Shown piece by piece: positions 32,832 to 40,460 of a stretch of 64,000 nt of DNA. Made by a program: the position numbers and the translations under genes. The notes below the pieces were generated by a model. It worked only from the letters and a program-made list of their open reading frames with translations. It made no database searches and was not told the DNA's origin. Within the stretch, counting starts at the first letter, position 1. Each line of letters begins with the position of its first letter. Origin of the DNA: Halorussus vallis (lineage in GTDB: Archaea; Halobacteriota; Halobacteria; Halobacteriales; Haladaptataceae); NCBI RefSeq assembly GCF_024138165.1, contig NZ_CP100004.1:1-64000 (forward strand). The letters run 5' to 3'.

Positions 32832-33156
32832 TGGGAACGGAGCGGCGAGGGGTCGTTTTCTCTTGCCGTACCGCATCATTAGAAGTTACTTCTCTATCTC
32901 GCCGTTTCTGGTTATGGATACTTCATTTAGTATTCACCGATATGTTAATTATCTATTCATAGTTTCTCCAGTAGAAATGAGGGTGGCCATTTGAGGTAAT
33001 ATTTATTAATTAATTTGTTCTGGAATAGACTCTCCTCGGGCGTTTTTAGTGAATTTCCCCATTGAGATATTATTGAGGTGTGGGACAAGAACATTTATAA
33101 CCCCATAGGACCATAATTTCGACTGGGTCTAGCCGACCCGCGCCGCTCCGTTCCCA
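32832..33156. repeat. 16-bp inverted repeat pair enclosing AT-rich DNA
   Basis: TGGGAACGGAGCGGCG (32832-32847) is repeated exactly in inverse at 33141-33156. Total span 325 nt. No target duplication or coding frame was found. It may be a non-autonomous mobile element or a long-range RNA/DNA pairing involving the leader. Confidence 0.55.
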
Positions 33157-33351
33157 TCGGTGTCGTGGTCCGGTTCCCCGCTTAATCGGTAAGCGGATTT
33201 CGGAACACGCACGCGGCAAATCTAAAGGTCACGTCAGCCCTCTCGGTTAGCTGTAGGTAATCGTGTTCTTCGCGATACCACCCAGCCGTCACAGCTTTCA
33301 CGAGGAGCCGACGGCCTCCGCTCGCAGGTCAACGCGAGCAGGAGACTAACC
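33094..33351 (+). promoter_or_regulatory. TATA box and about 230-nt structured leader of the ubiquitin-like operon
   Basis: ATTTATAA (33094-33101) predicts a transcript start near 33122. The leader contains GGGTC-TAGCC-GACCC (33125-33139) at its 5' end and CCGCTTA-ATCGG-TAAGCGG (33178-33196), the latter enclosed by GTTCC/GGAAC. Long leaders are unusual beside the leaderless promoters elsewhere in this window, so riboswitch-like or protein-mediated control is possible. Confidence 0.5.
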
Positions 33352-33663
33352 ATGACCGAAGAAAACCGCAGTACGGAAGAATCTCACGACAACCACCACG
33401 GCGACGACAACGGACGAGGCAACGGTAACAACCCTCACGTCGTCTTTGTGGACAACATCAAGGACAAAATCTCCGAGGACACGGTGAAGGCTAGCCGCCT
33501 CATCGAAATCTCGTTCGACAAGCCCGGGAACTACGACCTCGTAGCAACCAAGGGTGAAAACGGCCCCGAACAGGCCGTCTTCGACCACAACGACTCAGTC
33601 GACCTCACCGAGGAACATCGCAAGTTCTTCGACACGAAAGGCGACGGCGAGAACTACGTCTAA
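33352..33663 (+). CDS. Ubiquitin-like protein (single multiubiquitin-type domain)
   Basis: 103 residues: a disordered Asp/Asn/His-rich N-terminus (about 1-28), then a compact beta-grasp-like domain. The pattern 'VFVDNIKDKIS...VKASRLIEIS', 'NYDLVA' and 'VDLTEEHRKFF' matches the prokaryotic multiubiquitin family, in which a final 'VdL.....Ff' strand is typical. There is no C-terminal Gly-Gly; the protein ends GDGENYV, so conjugation would need C-terminal processing or another chemistry. TAATG junction with the E2-like gene. It is likely the modifier of the three-gene system. Confidence 0.75.
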   Translation: MTEENRSTEESHDNHHGDDNGRGNGNNPHVVFVDNIKDKISEDTVKASRLIEISFDKPGNYDLVATKGENGPEQAVFDHNDSVDLTEEHRKFFDTKGDGENYV

Positions 33664-34217
33664 TGTCGGCCGGCGACGAACGAACTGAGGACGATTCAAA
33701 CCTCGGTGCCGAAACGCCATCCGAACCACGGCGGGAGTATCCGCAGCACGACGAACTCCTCAGCAGTCTCCCGCAAGCGTTCCAAGACGGCTTCGAAGAG
33801 TTAGAAGCCATGGACGCTGTTGACCCGCGAATTGTGACGATAACGGACGACGGCGACCCTGCTGGGGGTAACTACGTCTTCATCAGCCTGGGCGTCGTCA
33901 ACGTATCGAAGTTTGCGGACTACGACAACGACCATGCAGAAGTGTTCGTTCGTCTGAAGAACTGCTTCCCTGCGGGCCAGAAATATGGGTTCGCAACGGA
34001 TGAAGTTCTTCGGGTGGACGGGAATCTCCCAGAAAGCAGTCAGACTGACCGCGACCACGCCGAGCCGCTCTGTGACGCGCTCGGCGTCGAAGAGGTCCTG
34101 TACTGGAGCCGAAGATGGGACTACCTGGACATCGACGACAGGGACCCCTCGGCCATGCGGAACGCAGTTCCGTGGATGCGAGCGGTACTCAGTCGGCCGT
34201 TCGAGGAGAGTGAGTGA
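33663..34217 (+). CDS. E2-like protein (resembles prokaryotic E2 family E)
   Basis: 184 residues. After an acidic N-terminus the core 'VRLKNCFPAGQKYGF' (about 96-110) recalls the 'lP..YP...P' segment of E2 folds, and the C-terminal 'YWSRRWDY' plus a terminal helix resembles the WSRH-type ending of prokaryotic E2 family E proteins. Cys101 is the only Cys in the core and is not at the usual E2 active-site position, so catalysis is uncertain. It lies between the ubiquitin-like gene and the JAB-E1 gene, spacing -1 and +1 nt. Confidence 0.65.
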   Translation: MSAGDERTEDDSNLGAETPSEPRREYPQHDELLSSLPQAFQDGFEELEAMDAVDPRIVTITDDGDPAGGNYVFISLGVVNVSKFADYDNDHAEVFVRLKNCFPAGQKYGFATDEVLRVDGNLPESSQTDRDHAEPLCDALGVEEVLYWSRRWDYLDIDDRDPSAMRNAVPWMRAVLSRPFEESE

Positions 34218-34218
34218 G

Positions 34219-35826
34219 ATGACGACTAGCTCACTTCTCGACCGACACCGGTCGCTTTCAGAAGCCAACGGCTTCCATCTCGGAATGTCCGAGGGCGCAC
34301 ACGAAGATATCATGGAGGTCTTATTCGAGGACCCCGAGACGAAGGCAGAATGGGAACGCGGCGTCATCTGTGTTGTTACCCGAAGTAGCGGCACAGAGCG
34401 TGTCTCGTTCCTCGTCCACGACGTGCTCAAACCCGACGCTGGTGACGTTAACTACGACGGCCGTGTTCAATTCACGGCTGACTACCGCTACGAAGCCGTC
34501 CAAAAGGCGCGAAATGTGGGTGAGAGCGCAGGACTTCTCTACGTCCACACGCACCCAAACCTCGCGAACGACGAGACGGCGCAACCAAACCCATCACGTG
34601 GCGATCTCGACGCGGCGGAGTCCGACCTGTTCGAAGACGCCTGCAAGCTCGGTGAGGAAGCACCACTCGGAATCGCTATCGTGAAAGACGACTCTCGGGA
34701 GTGGCGTGTTCTCGGGTACGAGTTCGACACGCCAGAGACCGCCGGCCAGCGAGAAAATCCCGCGTACAGCCCGGATTCAGTGAACGTGTACGAGGGTGAC
34801 TGTGTTCGCGTTGTCGGTGAATCTCTCACTGAGTATCCAACAACCGTCCAGACTCCCGGTGTCGAAGGCGCAGTCGCGCCCGTTGACGAAGACGCTCAAG
34901 AGAGCACAGTCAACATCTGGGGTGAAGAAGGACAAGAGCAGTTGAACGCGCTACGAGTCGGACTCGTCGGCCTCGGAGGTGGCGGTTCAATTCTTGCCGA
35001 ACACCTCGCACGGATGGGCGTAGGGGAAGTGGTCCAGGTGGACTACGACCGCCTCGAACCCGCAAACCTGAACCGCGCCCAAGGTGCGACGCAAGCTGAC
35101 GTAGACGCACGTCGACCGAAGGCGAAAATCGGGGAACGACTTGCGAGACTCGGTGCCACCGCACCGGAGTTCTCTGTGGATGCGATTGAAGCGAGTGTGA
35201 CAGAAAGTCGTCCGGAATACGGTGCGCTTCATCGCCTTCTCGACTGTGACGTTATTCTCCATGCAGCGGAAGGAGAGTGGCCAACTCGTGTCCTCGACGA
35301 GATAGCGCACGCCCATCTTATCCCCGTCATCAGTGGCGGGTCGAACCTTCTCAACCAAGCGGGAGTTCTAACCGAGAAGGCGTACGCACAGAACATCGTC
35401 TCAGGTCCAGGGCAACCCTGTCAGAACTGCGCTCGGCATTGGACGAAAACGGGTGCAAATGACGAGATGAACGACCCTGACGCGACCGGTCCGGGTGACT
35501 ACGGACTCGACATGGAGTCGGACGAGGAGGTTGGTGAGAACGTCGATACCGAGAACGAAGACGAGGACGAGCGAGAACCGAGTACGAATGCGCTGAATCT
35601 AATCGTCGCAGGTCAGATGCTACTACGATTGCAGGACCTCGTAGTCGGTGTCTCCGGGACGCAGGTCGGGATCCGCAGGTTCAAACCGGGTACTTGGTCG
35701 ATGGAGAACGGTATTCCCAGTTGTAAGAACAGTTGTCCAATGAAGGCGATGGAGGCCGATGGTGACACTGCCCACCTTCCACTGTCTTCAGATCCGAAAT
35801 TCGCGAAGTTGAGACGGAGTTTGTAA
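34219..35826 (+). CDS. JAB metalloprotease-E1 (ThiF) fusion protein
   Basis: 535 residues from ATG 34219 (a longer frame is a shadow of the E2-like gene). Residues about 20-170 form a JAB/JAMM deubiquitinase-type domain: His110, His112, Ser126 and Asp129 in VHTHPN...PSRGDL. Residues about 240-510 form an E1/ThiF adenylation domain: GLGGGGS (251-257), Asp275 in VDYD, NLNR with Arg286, then CQNC (401-404) and CKNSC (502-506) as zinc ligands. An acidic insertion lies at about 410-455. No obvious catalytic Cys is seen between the zinc pairs. It would activate and trim the upstream ubiquitin-like protein. Distinct from the SAMP/UbaA system. Confidence 0.88.
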   Translation: MTTSSLLDRHRSLSEANGFHLGMSEGAHEDIMEVLFEDPETKAEWERGVICVVTRSSGTERVSFLVHDVLKPDAGDVNYDGRVQFTADYRYEAVQKARNVGESAGLLYVHTHPNLANDETAQPNPSRGDLDAAESDLFEDACKLGEEAPLGIAIVKDDSREWRVLGYEFDTPETAGQRENPAYSPDSVNVYEGDCVRVVGESLTEYPTTVQTPGVEGAVAPVDEDAQESTVNIWGEEGQEQLNALRVGLVGLGGGGSILAEHLARMGVGEVVQVDYDRLEPANLNRAQGATQADVDARRPKAKIGERLARLGATAPEFSVDAIEASVTESRPEYGALHRLLDCDVILHAAEGEWPTRVLDEIAHAHLIPVISGGSNLLNQAGVLTEKAYAQNIVSGPGQPCQNCARHWTKTGANDEMNDPDATGPGDYGLDMESDEEVGENVDTENEDEDEREPSTNALNLIVAGQMLLRLQDLVVGVSGTQVGIRRFKPGTWSMENGIPSCKNSCPMKAMEADGDTAHLPLSSDPKFAKLRRSL

Positions 35827-36128
35827 CTTAACTCCGACCGTTCCATTCCACTCGTTTCGCGGATAGGCGAACTGTTTTGCCGATACATATACCCATATTG
35901 CCAAATAACCGACCTGAAAGATACATTCAAATATATCTGTCAAAGTTGTTCATTTGGTGAGCGACAATACGACCGTAACCCGCCATTATAAGTGCCACTG
36001 TCAGGAGACGCCTCAGTGGGTTGCACGCCAACATCAACAGTAGCGGTCATCCCCATGCTCACACCGGACGCAAAATAAAACCTTTGAAAAGGCAAACATA
36101 TTAATATCTATTTTATTTTAGAATACTT
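35827..36128. other. Intergenic region with the promoter of the zincin gene
   Basis: About 300 nt. A T-rich stretch follows the JAB-E1 stop. The last 60 nt are AT-rich (CATATTAATATC and TATTTTATTTTAG) and supply a promoter for ATG 36129. No gene seen. Confidence 0.5.
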
Positions 36129-36749
36129 ATGGACCACAACGACCCCAACGAAAGCGGGGTACCGCGGCCCGACGCTGGCTTCCGCGACCCCGTAGTTATC
36201 CCCGAGTTTGAACTCCGGAAACATCTTCTCGTTGCAGGACTCTTCATTGGGATTCATTTCCAACTCTGGCCATCGATGACGGTTGCATACGTCTCATTGA
36301 TTCTGGAGAACCCCGTGAACTTCTTACTCGCTGGGACGTACATTGACGCCCAGTTCATTGGAGTCTTCGTGGGGATCACAGTAATTCACGAAGCAATTCA
36401 TGTCGCAGTCGCAGAACATTACGGGTTCGAATGGACGGCAGGCGTGAACTGGGTGGGAGCGTACATCCTCATTGCCGAACAGTACATTTCTCGATCACAG
36501 TACATGCGAATGGTTCTCGCGCCAGTGGTAGCAATCACGGCCCTCGCAGGGGGAGGTATCGTGCTCCCGCTCGGGCAAACTGCTACGGTAATCTTCCAAC
36601 TCAGTCTATTGGTGAACACAGCAGCCTCAGCAGGGGATTTGATAGATTACCTGCTGTACCGTCGAACACCGACAGAAACTAAGTTCTACAATCTCCCAGG
36701 GAATAGTCTGGGCGAAATCAACACCTACGCCTACATGCCCGAAGAGTAG
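36129..36749 (+). CDS. Membrane zincin peptidase (DUF3267-like)
   Basis: 206 residues. Hydrophobic helices near 32-62, 72-90, 122-150 and 155-172. HEAIH (about 87-91) is an HExxH zinc motif inside a helix, and the later NTAASAGDLIDYLL (about 162-175) carries a conserved Asp that can be the third ligand, as in DUF3267/M50-like intramembrane peptidases. Its own promoter separates it from the ubiquitin-like operon by 300 nt. A functional link with that operon is possible but only positional. Confidence 0.8.
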   Translation: MDHNDPNESGVPRPDAGFRDPVVIPEFELRKHLLVAGLFIGIHFQLWPSMTVAYVSLILENPVNFLLAGTYIDAQFIGVFVGITVIHEAIHVAVAEHYGFEWTAGVNWVGAYILIAEQYISRSQYMRMVLAPVVAITALAGGGIVLPLGQTATVIFQLSLLVNTAASAGDLIDYLLYRRTPTETKFYNLPGNSLGEINTYAYMPEE

Positions 36750-36821
36750 GCTGTCCGAACAGTACGTACCCAACGACAGGCCTCAGCCGATTGTACCCTG
36801 CTTGCGTGTCCCCTGGGTGGG

Positions 36822-37001
36822 TCATTTGTCAGTCTCCTCTAGTCCTGCGTTGACGGTCTGGCGTACCGATTTGCTGAAGTTCACGTACTCGCCGTCCTCA
36901 ACGAGTGCGTCGGTGGTCTTGGTATCGAAGCGGACGGTCCGCCGATCGGTCTGCTGGTCTCGGCCTCGGTTGCGGTCTGCGGAAAAGGCGCACTGGCTCA
37001 C
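36822..37001 (-). CDS. RHH-type (CopG-like) regulator, 59 aa, paralogue of the 46442 gene
   Basis: GTG 37001 to TGA 36822. The sequence RRTVRFDTKTTDAL...DGEYVNFSKSVRQTVN has the strand-helix-helix pattern of ribbon-helix-helix proteins and aligns with the regulator at 46442-46633. Helix 1 is about three residues shorter here, and a Cys near the start is unusual. The copy may be active or decaying. It sits in a stretch with other remnants. Confidence 0.6.
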   Translation of the reverse strand: MSQCAFSADRNRGRDQQTDRRTVRFDTKTTDALVEDGEYVNFSKSVRQTVNAGLEETDK

Positions 37002-37333
37002 AGGCGAGTGGGCCGGACTGAAGAAACTCGCCGCGTTACGGGACGAGAATCGAGATCGGAATCTCGTGACATAATCGCAGTCCTGGCACGGTGACGTACT
37101 TCACGACCTCCGTGAGCGGAACCCCGACGTCCCACCGTGAGCGTTCGAACCTGTGACACAAGACAAGATGCGATGGACGGGGATTCGACCGTCGTTTGCG
37201 AAAGAGACTGAGTACGACCCGAACGACTGGGACAAACGCGGGAGGTTAGTCAATCGGCCAGAGTCTTGAGGCACCGACAAACTATATTTCAACCGATAGA
37301 AGATTTTTCTTGACACAGGCAGAGGACTAGATA
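37002..37333. other. Gene-poor region with probable coding remnants
   Basis: Plus-strand fragments look like decayed coding sequence: one reading HGDVLHDLRERNPDVPP (ending near 37140), and another from ATG 37168 to TGA 37269 with KETEYDPNDWDKRGR. Neither has a full-length gene around it. The rest shows no structure. Confidence 0.45.
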
Positions 37334-37516
37334 GTGTCAGAGATAGAGATACAGTTACTCGGTGTAAAACACACAGACGACAGGATTCACAAAGATATTG
37401 ACGACGTAGCGGAACTATCCCTCAAAGATGGACCAGTACGATGTGATTCAATCCGAGGGAACGAGCCGGGACCGGACGTACTGCTCGGTGGCGGAGTCCT
37501 TCGAATGCGCTACTGA
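37334..37516 (+). CDS. Possible 60-aa protein
   Basis: GTG 37334 opens 60 codons with a sensible composition (VSEIEIQLLGVKH..., two Asp-rich helices). An ACTATATTTC box at about 37281 is some 50 nt upstream. No homology is recognised, and it lies beside a decayed region, so it may be a remnant. Confidence 0.4.
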   Translation: MSEIEIQLLGVKHTDDRIHKDIDDVAELSLKDGPVRCDSIRGNEPGPDVLLGGGVLRMRY

Positions 37517-37582
37517 GTCCCCCGGGTAGGAGGATTTGTTGAAACTAGCAGTCAGGCTAGTTCGTCGGAGAGAGTACGGAGT

Positions 37583-37975
37583 TCAGATTTCCTCAAACGG
37601 GTACTGGTCGTAGATATGGTCGAGACAATCGCCAACGAACGAGTTGAGACTCTGTGCTACCTCCGGTTCTAGGGAGACGACGACGCCCGTTCGATTCTCA
37701 ATCGGGAAATGCATGAAAATGGTCTCGTCAAATACGCGAAGCGTTGCGTGCATATGACCGAACGGGAATGATTGCTCTTCGTTCGCAGTTCCTTCCTGTT
37801 TGATACGGGTCAGCATTTGTTTGACCTCATCCTGATGGCGGTGTTCCCGAATATCGTCACGAAGATACACGACGTTAAATTCGTCTTCTCGATAGTGTGC
37901 GACTCCACGAAGCTGATCGTCGACTCGCTCGTTCAGGTACTTCGATAGTGACTGAGAAATCTGTTGCCGAGTCAT
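37583..37975 (-). CDS. Conserved paralogue A of a tandem pair (unknown function)
   Basis: 130 residues. It shares a clear pattern with the next gene: LRGV..Y..DE....Y.RDDIR..H, SFPFG, MHFP and LEPEVA..LN.F.G.CL. Soluble, alpha/beta, no catalytic motif recognised. The pair probably arose by tandem duplication, and each copy has its own promoter (TCTATAG near 38013 for this one). The pattern feels like a small haloarchaeal sensor or output domain. Confidence 0.8.
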   Translation of the reverse strand: MTRQQISQSLSKYLNERVDDQLRGVAHYREDEFNVVYLRDDIREHRHQDEVKQMLTRIKQEGTANEEQSFPFGHMHATLRVFDETIFMHFPIENRTGVVVSLEPEVAQSLNSFVGDCLDHIYDQYPFEEI

Positions 37976-38049
37976 CTTCTAGGGTAGAAACAGAGATACG
38001 ACAAGGCTATAGAATTTGTCTTCGATGCTGGTCTTCGGTCGTCAGTATT

Positions 38050-38415
38050 TTATTCCATCCGTTGGAGGCAGTTCCCCAGAAACGTGTTTAGCTGGCGAGC
38101 GACTTCCGGTTCGAGGGTGACGACCGTCCCTCGGCCCTGAGTATCGGGGAAGTGCATCACCATTGCGTTTTCGAACGAACGGACGATGCCATTGAGTTCG
38201 CCGAAGGGGAATGAACGGTGTTCGCTTGGGCGGGACTCTCGGCGTAATCGTTTGATGATTTTGTTGACATCGTTTTTGAGATGCTGTGTGCGAATATCGT
38301 CGCGGATGTAGTGGATTTCGTACTCGTCACTATCGTACGTAATAACACCGCGGAGCAGTTCACCTGTTTCTGATTTCAAATATGAAATTAGTTGATGGTA
38401 GGATTCTTCGGTCAT
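38050..38415 (-). CDS. Conserved paralogue B of a tandem pair (unknown function)
   Basis: 121 residues with the same motif skeleton as paralogue A. CTTTAGCA lies about 27 nt upstream of ATG 38415, so it is expressed as a nearly leaderless transcript. Divergence between copies is high outside the motifs, which suggests an old duplication. Confidence 0.8.
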   Translation of the reverse strand: MTEESYHQLISYLKSETGELLRGVITYDSDEYEIHYIRDDIRTQHLKNDVNKIIKRLRRESRPSEHRSFPFGELNGIVRSFENAMVMHFPDTQGRGTVVTLEPEVARQLNTFLGNCLQRME

Positions 38416-38462
38416 ATATTCCCTTTTGGTACTGTAGTGCTAAAGTTTGAGGGTTGGGGAGG

Positions 38463-39194
38463 TTAGGGAGAGAGGACCCAATTGTATTGGGTTTGGAGTT
38501 TGTAAATAACTGGATGGCCGTTCACGTTACTTTTCGAATTTATATATTTCAATTGGCCCAGGTCCTGTTGCGTGATCTGGTTCAATTCTTGCTTCGAAAG
38601 GAGGTCTACAACGCCTTCGGTCTCGTTTGACCCATACAATCGTTCCTCACGCCGTTTGCGACCTTCAACAGCACGCTCTCCAGGGTTGAGACTGAAGTAG
38701 TATATTTCAAGTGTTGGAAACCAACCATCACGGACTCCTTTCATCGTACGGGTAGCAATGGTGCGTTCGAAGGTGGCTACGGTATCTCGCCGTATCTGTA
38801 GATTGTCGTACTGCTTGGTAAACTGGGTAGTGGCTGCCTCAATCACCGAAATGTGGGCATCAATTAGGGTATGAAGATCACCGAGACAGCGACTTACTTC
38901 TGTAGCAATAATCTCTCGAAGATGCTCTTCAGTAGACGTGTCATATTTATGGAATTGGCCTTGCGTCGCTGTTTTAGTTTGCTGTGCGGCAAAATACCGG
39001 GTGTTGATGTCTTCTATGGCATCAATGTATAGCCTCTTGTCTTGTGTAGGAGTTGCCGGAGCATCGAGGATTTTCTTGGCAATTTGGTAAAGTGACTTCA
39101 GGAATTTATCGTCTTTGTATTGAAGGTATGAGTGCCTCTCGTCCTGTTTCTCCACTATTTTCCACGGTTCAATAGACAAAATAGGGGAAACCAT
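38463..39194 (-). CDS. AT-rich hypothetical protein
   Basis: 243 residues from ATG 39194. A GATTTATTC TATA box about 26 nt upstream makes this start leaderless; an in-frame GTG at 39230 overlaps the box. Helical, with Gln/Thr-rich central helices and less acidic than its neighbours. Its low GC content suggests foreign origin. No domain recognised. Confidence 0.75.
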   Translation of the reverse strand: MVSPILSIEPWKIVEKQDERHSYLQYKDDKFLKSLYQIAKKILDAPATPTQDKRLYIDAIEDINTRYFAAQQTKTATQGQFHKYDTSTEEHLREIIATEVSRCLGDLHTLIDAHISVIEAATTQFTKQYDNLQIRRDTVATFERTIATRTMKGVRDGWFPTLEIYYFSLNPGERAVEGRKRREERLYGSNETEGVVDLLSKQELNQITQQDLGQLKYINSKSNVNGHPVIYKLQTQYNWVLSP

Positions 39195-39273
39195 TATACT
39201 ATATTCAAATAATATGCGTGAATAAATCACCCATCCAAGAACATTATTCTGTCCTTTCTTTCTTTACTCTGTT

Positions 39274-39579
39274 CTAGAGAGAGTGGAGAGTAACGATTCC
39301 CGTTGCTTTTACTGTGATTTGATGGTCACAATACTGGAATATCAGCTGGCCTTCTGGCGGAGTTCCCCCTCCTTGTGACACTTGGAATATCTTATCTAGT
39401 GCGTCTGGGGCGATCACTTCAGGAAGTGGCGGAAGTTCCAAGGGATCACAGTCTTGTATGTCTGCAATTGTAGTAATAATCGCCTCACTTGGCGGTGTTC
39501 CTGGACCGAAGGAGGTTACATATGCGTCAATCTCCGAATTGTATTCAATTGAATGGAGTGCCTCTGATTTTCTGTTCAT
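39274..39579 (-). CDS. HalOD1-domain protein
   Basis: 101 residues covering one HalOD1 output domain: 'SEAIITTIADIQDCDPLELPPL', 'I.PDALD.IF' and the final '.F.Y..H.ITVKA.GIVTL' strands. The domain is a haloarchaeal output module of unknown biochemical role, often in signalling systems. It is a stand-alone copy in AT-rich DNA. Confidence 0.85.
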   Translation of the reverse strand: MNRKSEALHSIEYNSEIDAYVTSFGPGTPPSEAIITTIADIQDCDPLELPPLPEVIAPDALDKIFQVSQGGGTPPEGQLIFQYCDHQITVKATGIVTLHSL

Positions 39580-39808
39580 AATATCACTTGGATGACAGTC
39601 GTTGAACGGGTATCTGAGTCAACTGCTACGCGTCTCTAGATTCGTAGTTAATAAAACCCTAGTTAGTTTCGGGGCTCTACCACAGAACATACGCCAGTAT
39701 CGTTGCCGTTACCATAATCCTTTATAGAAGGCAGAGATTTGGAAGGTAGTTTTCAAGATAGCCTTGGCTGGACGCATAAGGCAGCTAAGAAATCAGAATA
39801 GCCTTCAC

Positions 39809-39976
39809 TTAGAGGTCGCGGGGTTGGACAGTCTTACGGTCATTTGCGTCAGCACGGGTAGCGGCTTCGTCAAGAAGGTTCTCAATACGGTCGTCGAGTG
39901 CATCGTAGAAGTCCGAGGAAACGTTTTTGCCTTCGACGGCGTTCTTAACTGCGGCTTTGACGATGAGATCTGTCAT
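39809..39976 (-). CDS. 55-aa histone-fold protein (DUF1931-like)
   Basis: ATG 39976 to TAA 39809. The sequence MTDLIVKAAVKNAVEG...VSSDFYDALDDRIENLL... and the final NDRKTVQPRDL match the small archaeal DUF1931/histone-fold family, including the RKTVxPRD end typical of histone-fold helix 3. A GTATTTATAGG box lies about 28 nt upstream, so the promoter is good. It probably binds DNA as a dimer. Confidence 0.85.
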   Translation of the reverse strand: MTDLIVKAAVKNAVEGKNVSSDFYDALDDRIENLLDEAATRADANDRKTVQPRDL

Positions 39977-40460
39977 CCATTCGTTGTACCGGGGCGACCT
40001 ATAAATACTTGTCTTTATGTACAGGTGTGACTTTGGTGAAATTCACTAGCATTCTGTTGTTTTACTGTTGAATCCGATATATGAAAAATTAAATACAGGG
40101 GCTAGAAACAGAGAGTTAGACCGAGATACTACTGTTCGCCACTTTGGTGTAGCAACTCGGACTGAGTGAGTTCCGTTACGAAGCGTGTGACACTAATTCG
40201 GTCGGACGGTTTCTTCGACCCGGTCATTTACGGCATAACTGATGAGAACTCGGTAAACGGAGTAGATATACCGTCCATTAACCCCCTATCTGCTCCTTCA
40301 CACGCTTTCAGCCAACCCTGCTCCATCTGGAAGCTTCTGGAAACACCGAGAATCACCGGTTCAGTATAGCTATCAGTCGGTTTCGATACAATACACATAA
40401 TCTGGAACATCTGGAAACCACGCGCAGACGCTTATCCGGATACCTCATGTAGAGGTGTAT
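39977..40460. other. Gene-free region between the histone-fold gene and the PolB operon
   Basis: About 480 nt. The left part is the histone-fold promoter and an AT-rich stretch (40060-40100). The right part has two near-repeats CTGGAAGCTTCTGGAAAC (about 40328) and CTGGAACATCTGGAAACC (about 40402), 74 nt apart, immediately before the PolB operon; they may be operator copies. GCTTATCC near 40431 is the likely TATA box for ATG 40461. Confidence 0.45.

Larger units (their letters stand above)
32502..33351. other. Long gene-free, AT-rich region before the ubiquitin-like operon
   Basis: About 850 nt without a credible gene. The part 32590-33115 is markedly AT-rich (for example TATTTATTAATTAATTTG near 33000). 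It contains a 16-bp inverted repeat pair (32832-32847 / 33141-33156), a TATA box (33094-33101) and a structured leader. It could be the scar of an insertion or a regulatory or replication-related AT island. Confidence 0.6.

Noticed and set aside
32809-32994. 61-aa frame in the AT-rich region
   Set aside because: Composition is unlike haloarchaeal proteins (hydrophobic and Phe/Tyr-rich from AT bias), it has no clear promoter or start signal, and it overlaps the inverted repeat.
36802-37074. 90-aa plus-strand frame
   Set aside because: It is the antisense of the RHH gene on the minus strand, which matches a real paralogue.
39764-40030. 88-aa plus-strand frame
   Set aside because: Antisense of the 55-aa histone-fold gene, which has a proper promoter and homology pattern.
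40228-40410. 60-aa minus-strand frame and 67-aa plus-strand frame
   Set aside because: No promoter or coupling evidence; the region contains near-repeats that are better explained as regulatory DNA.
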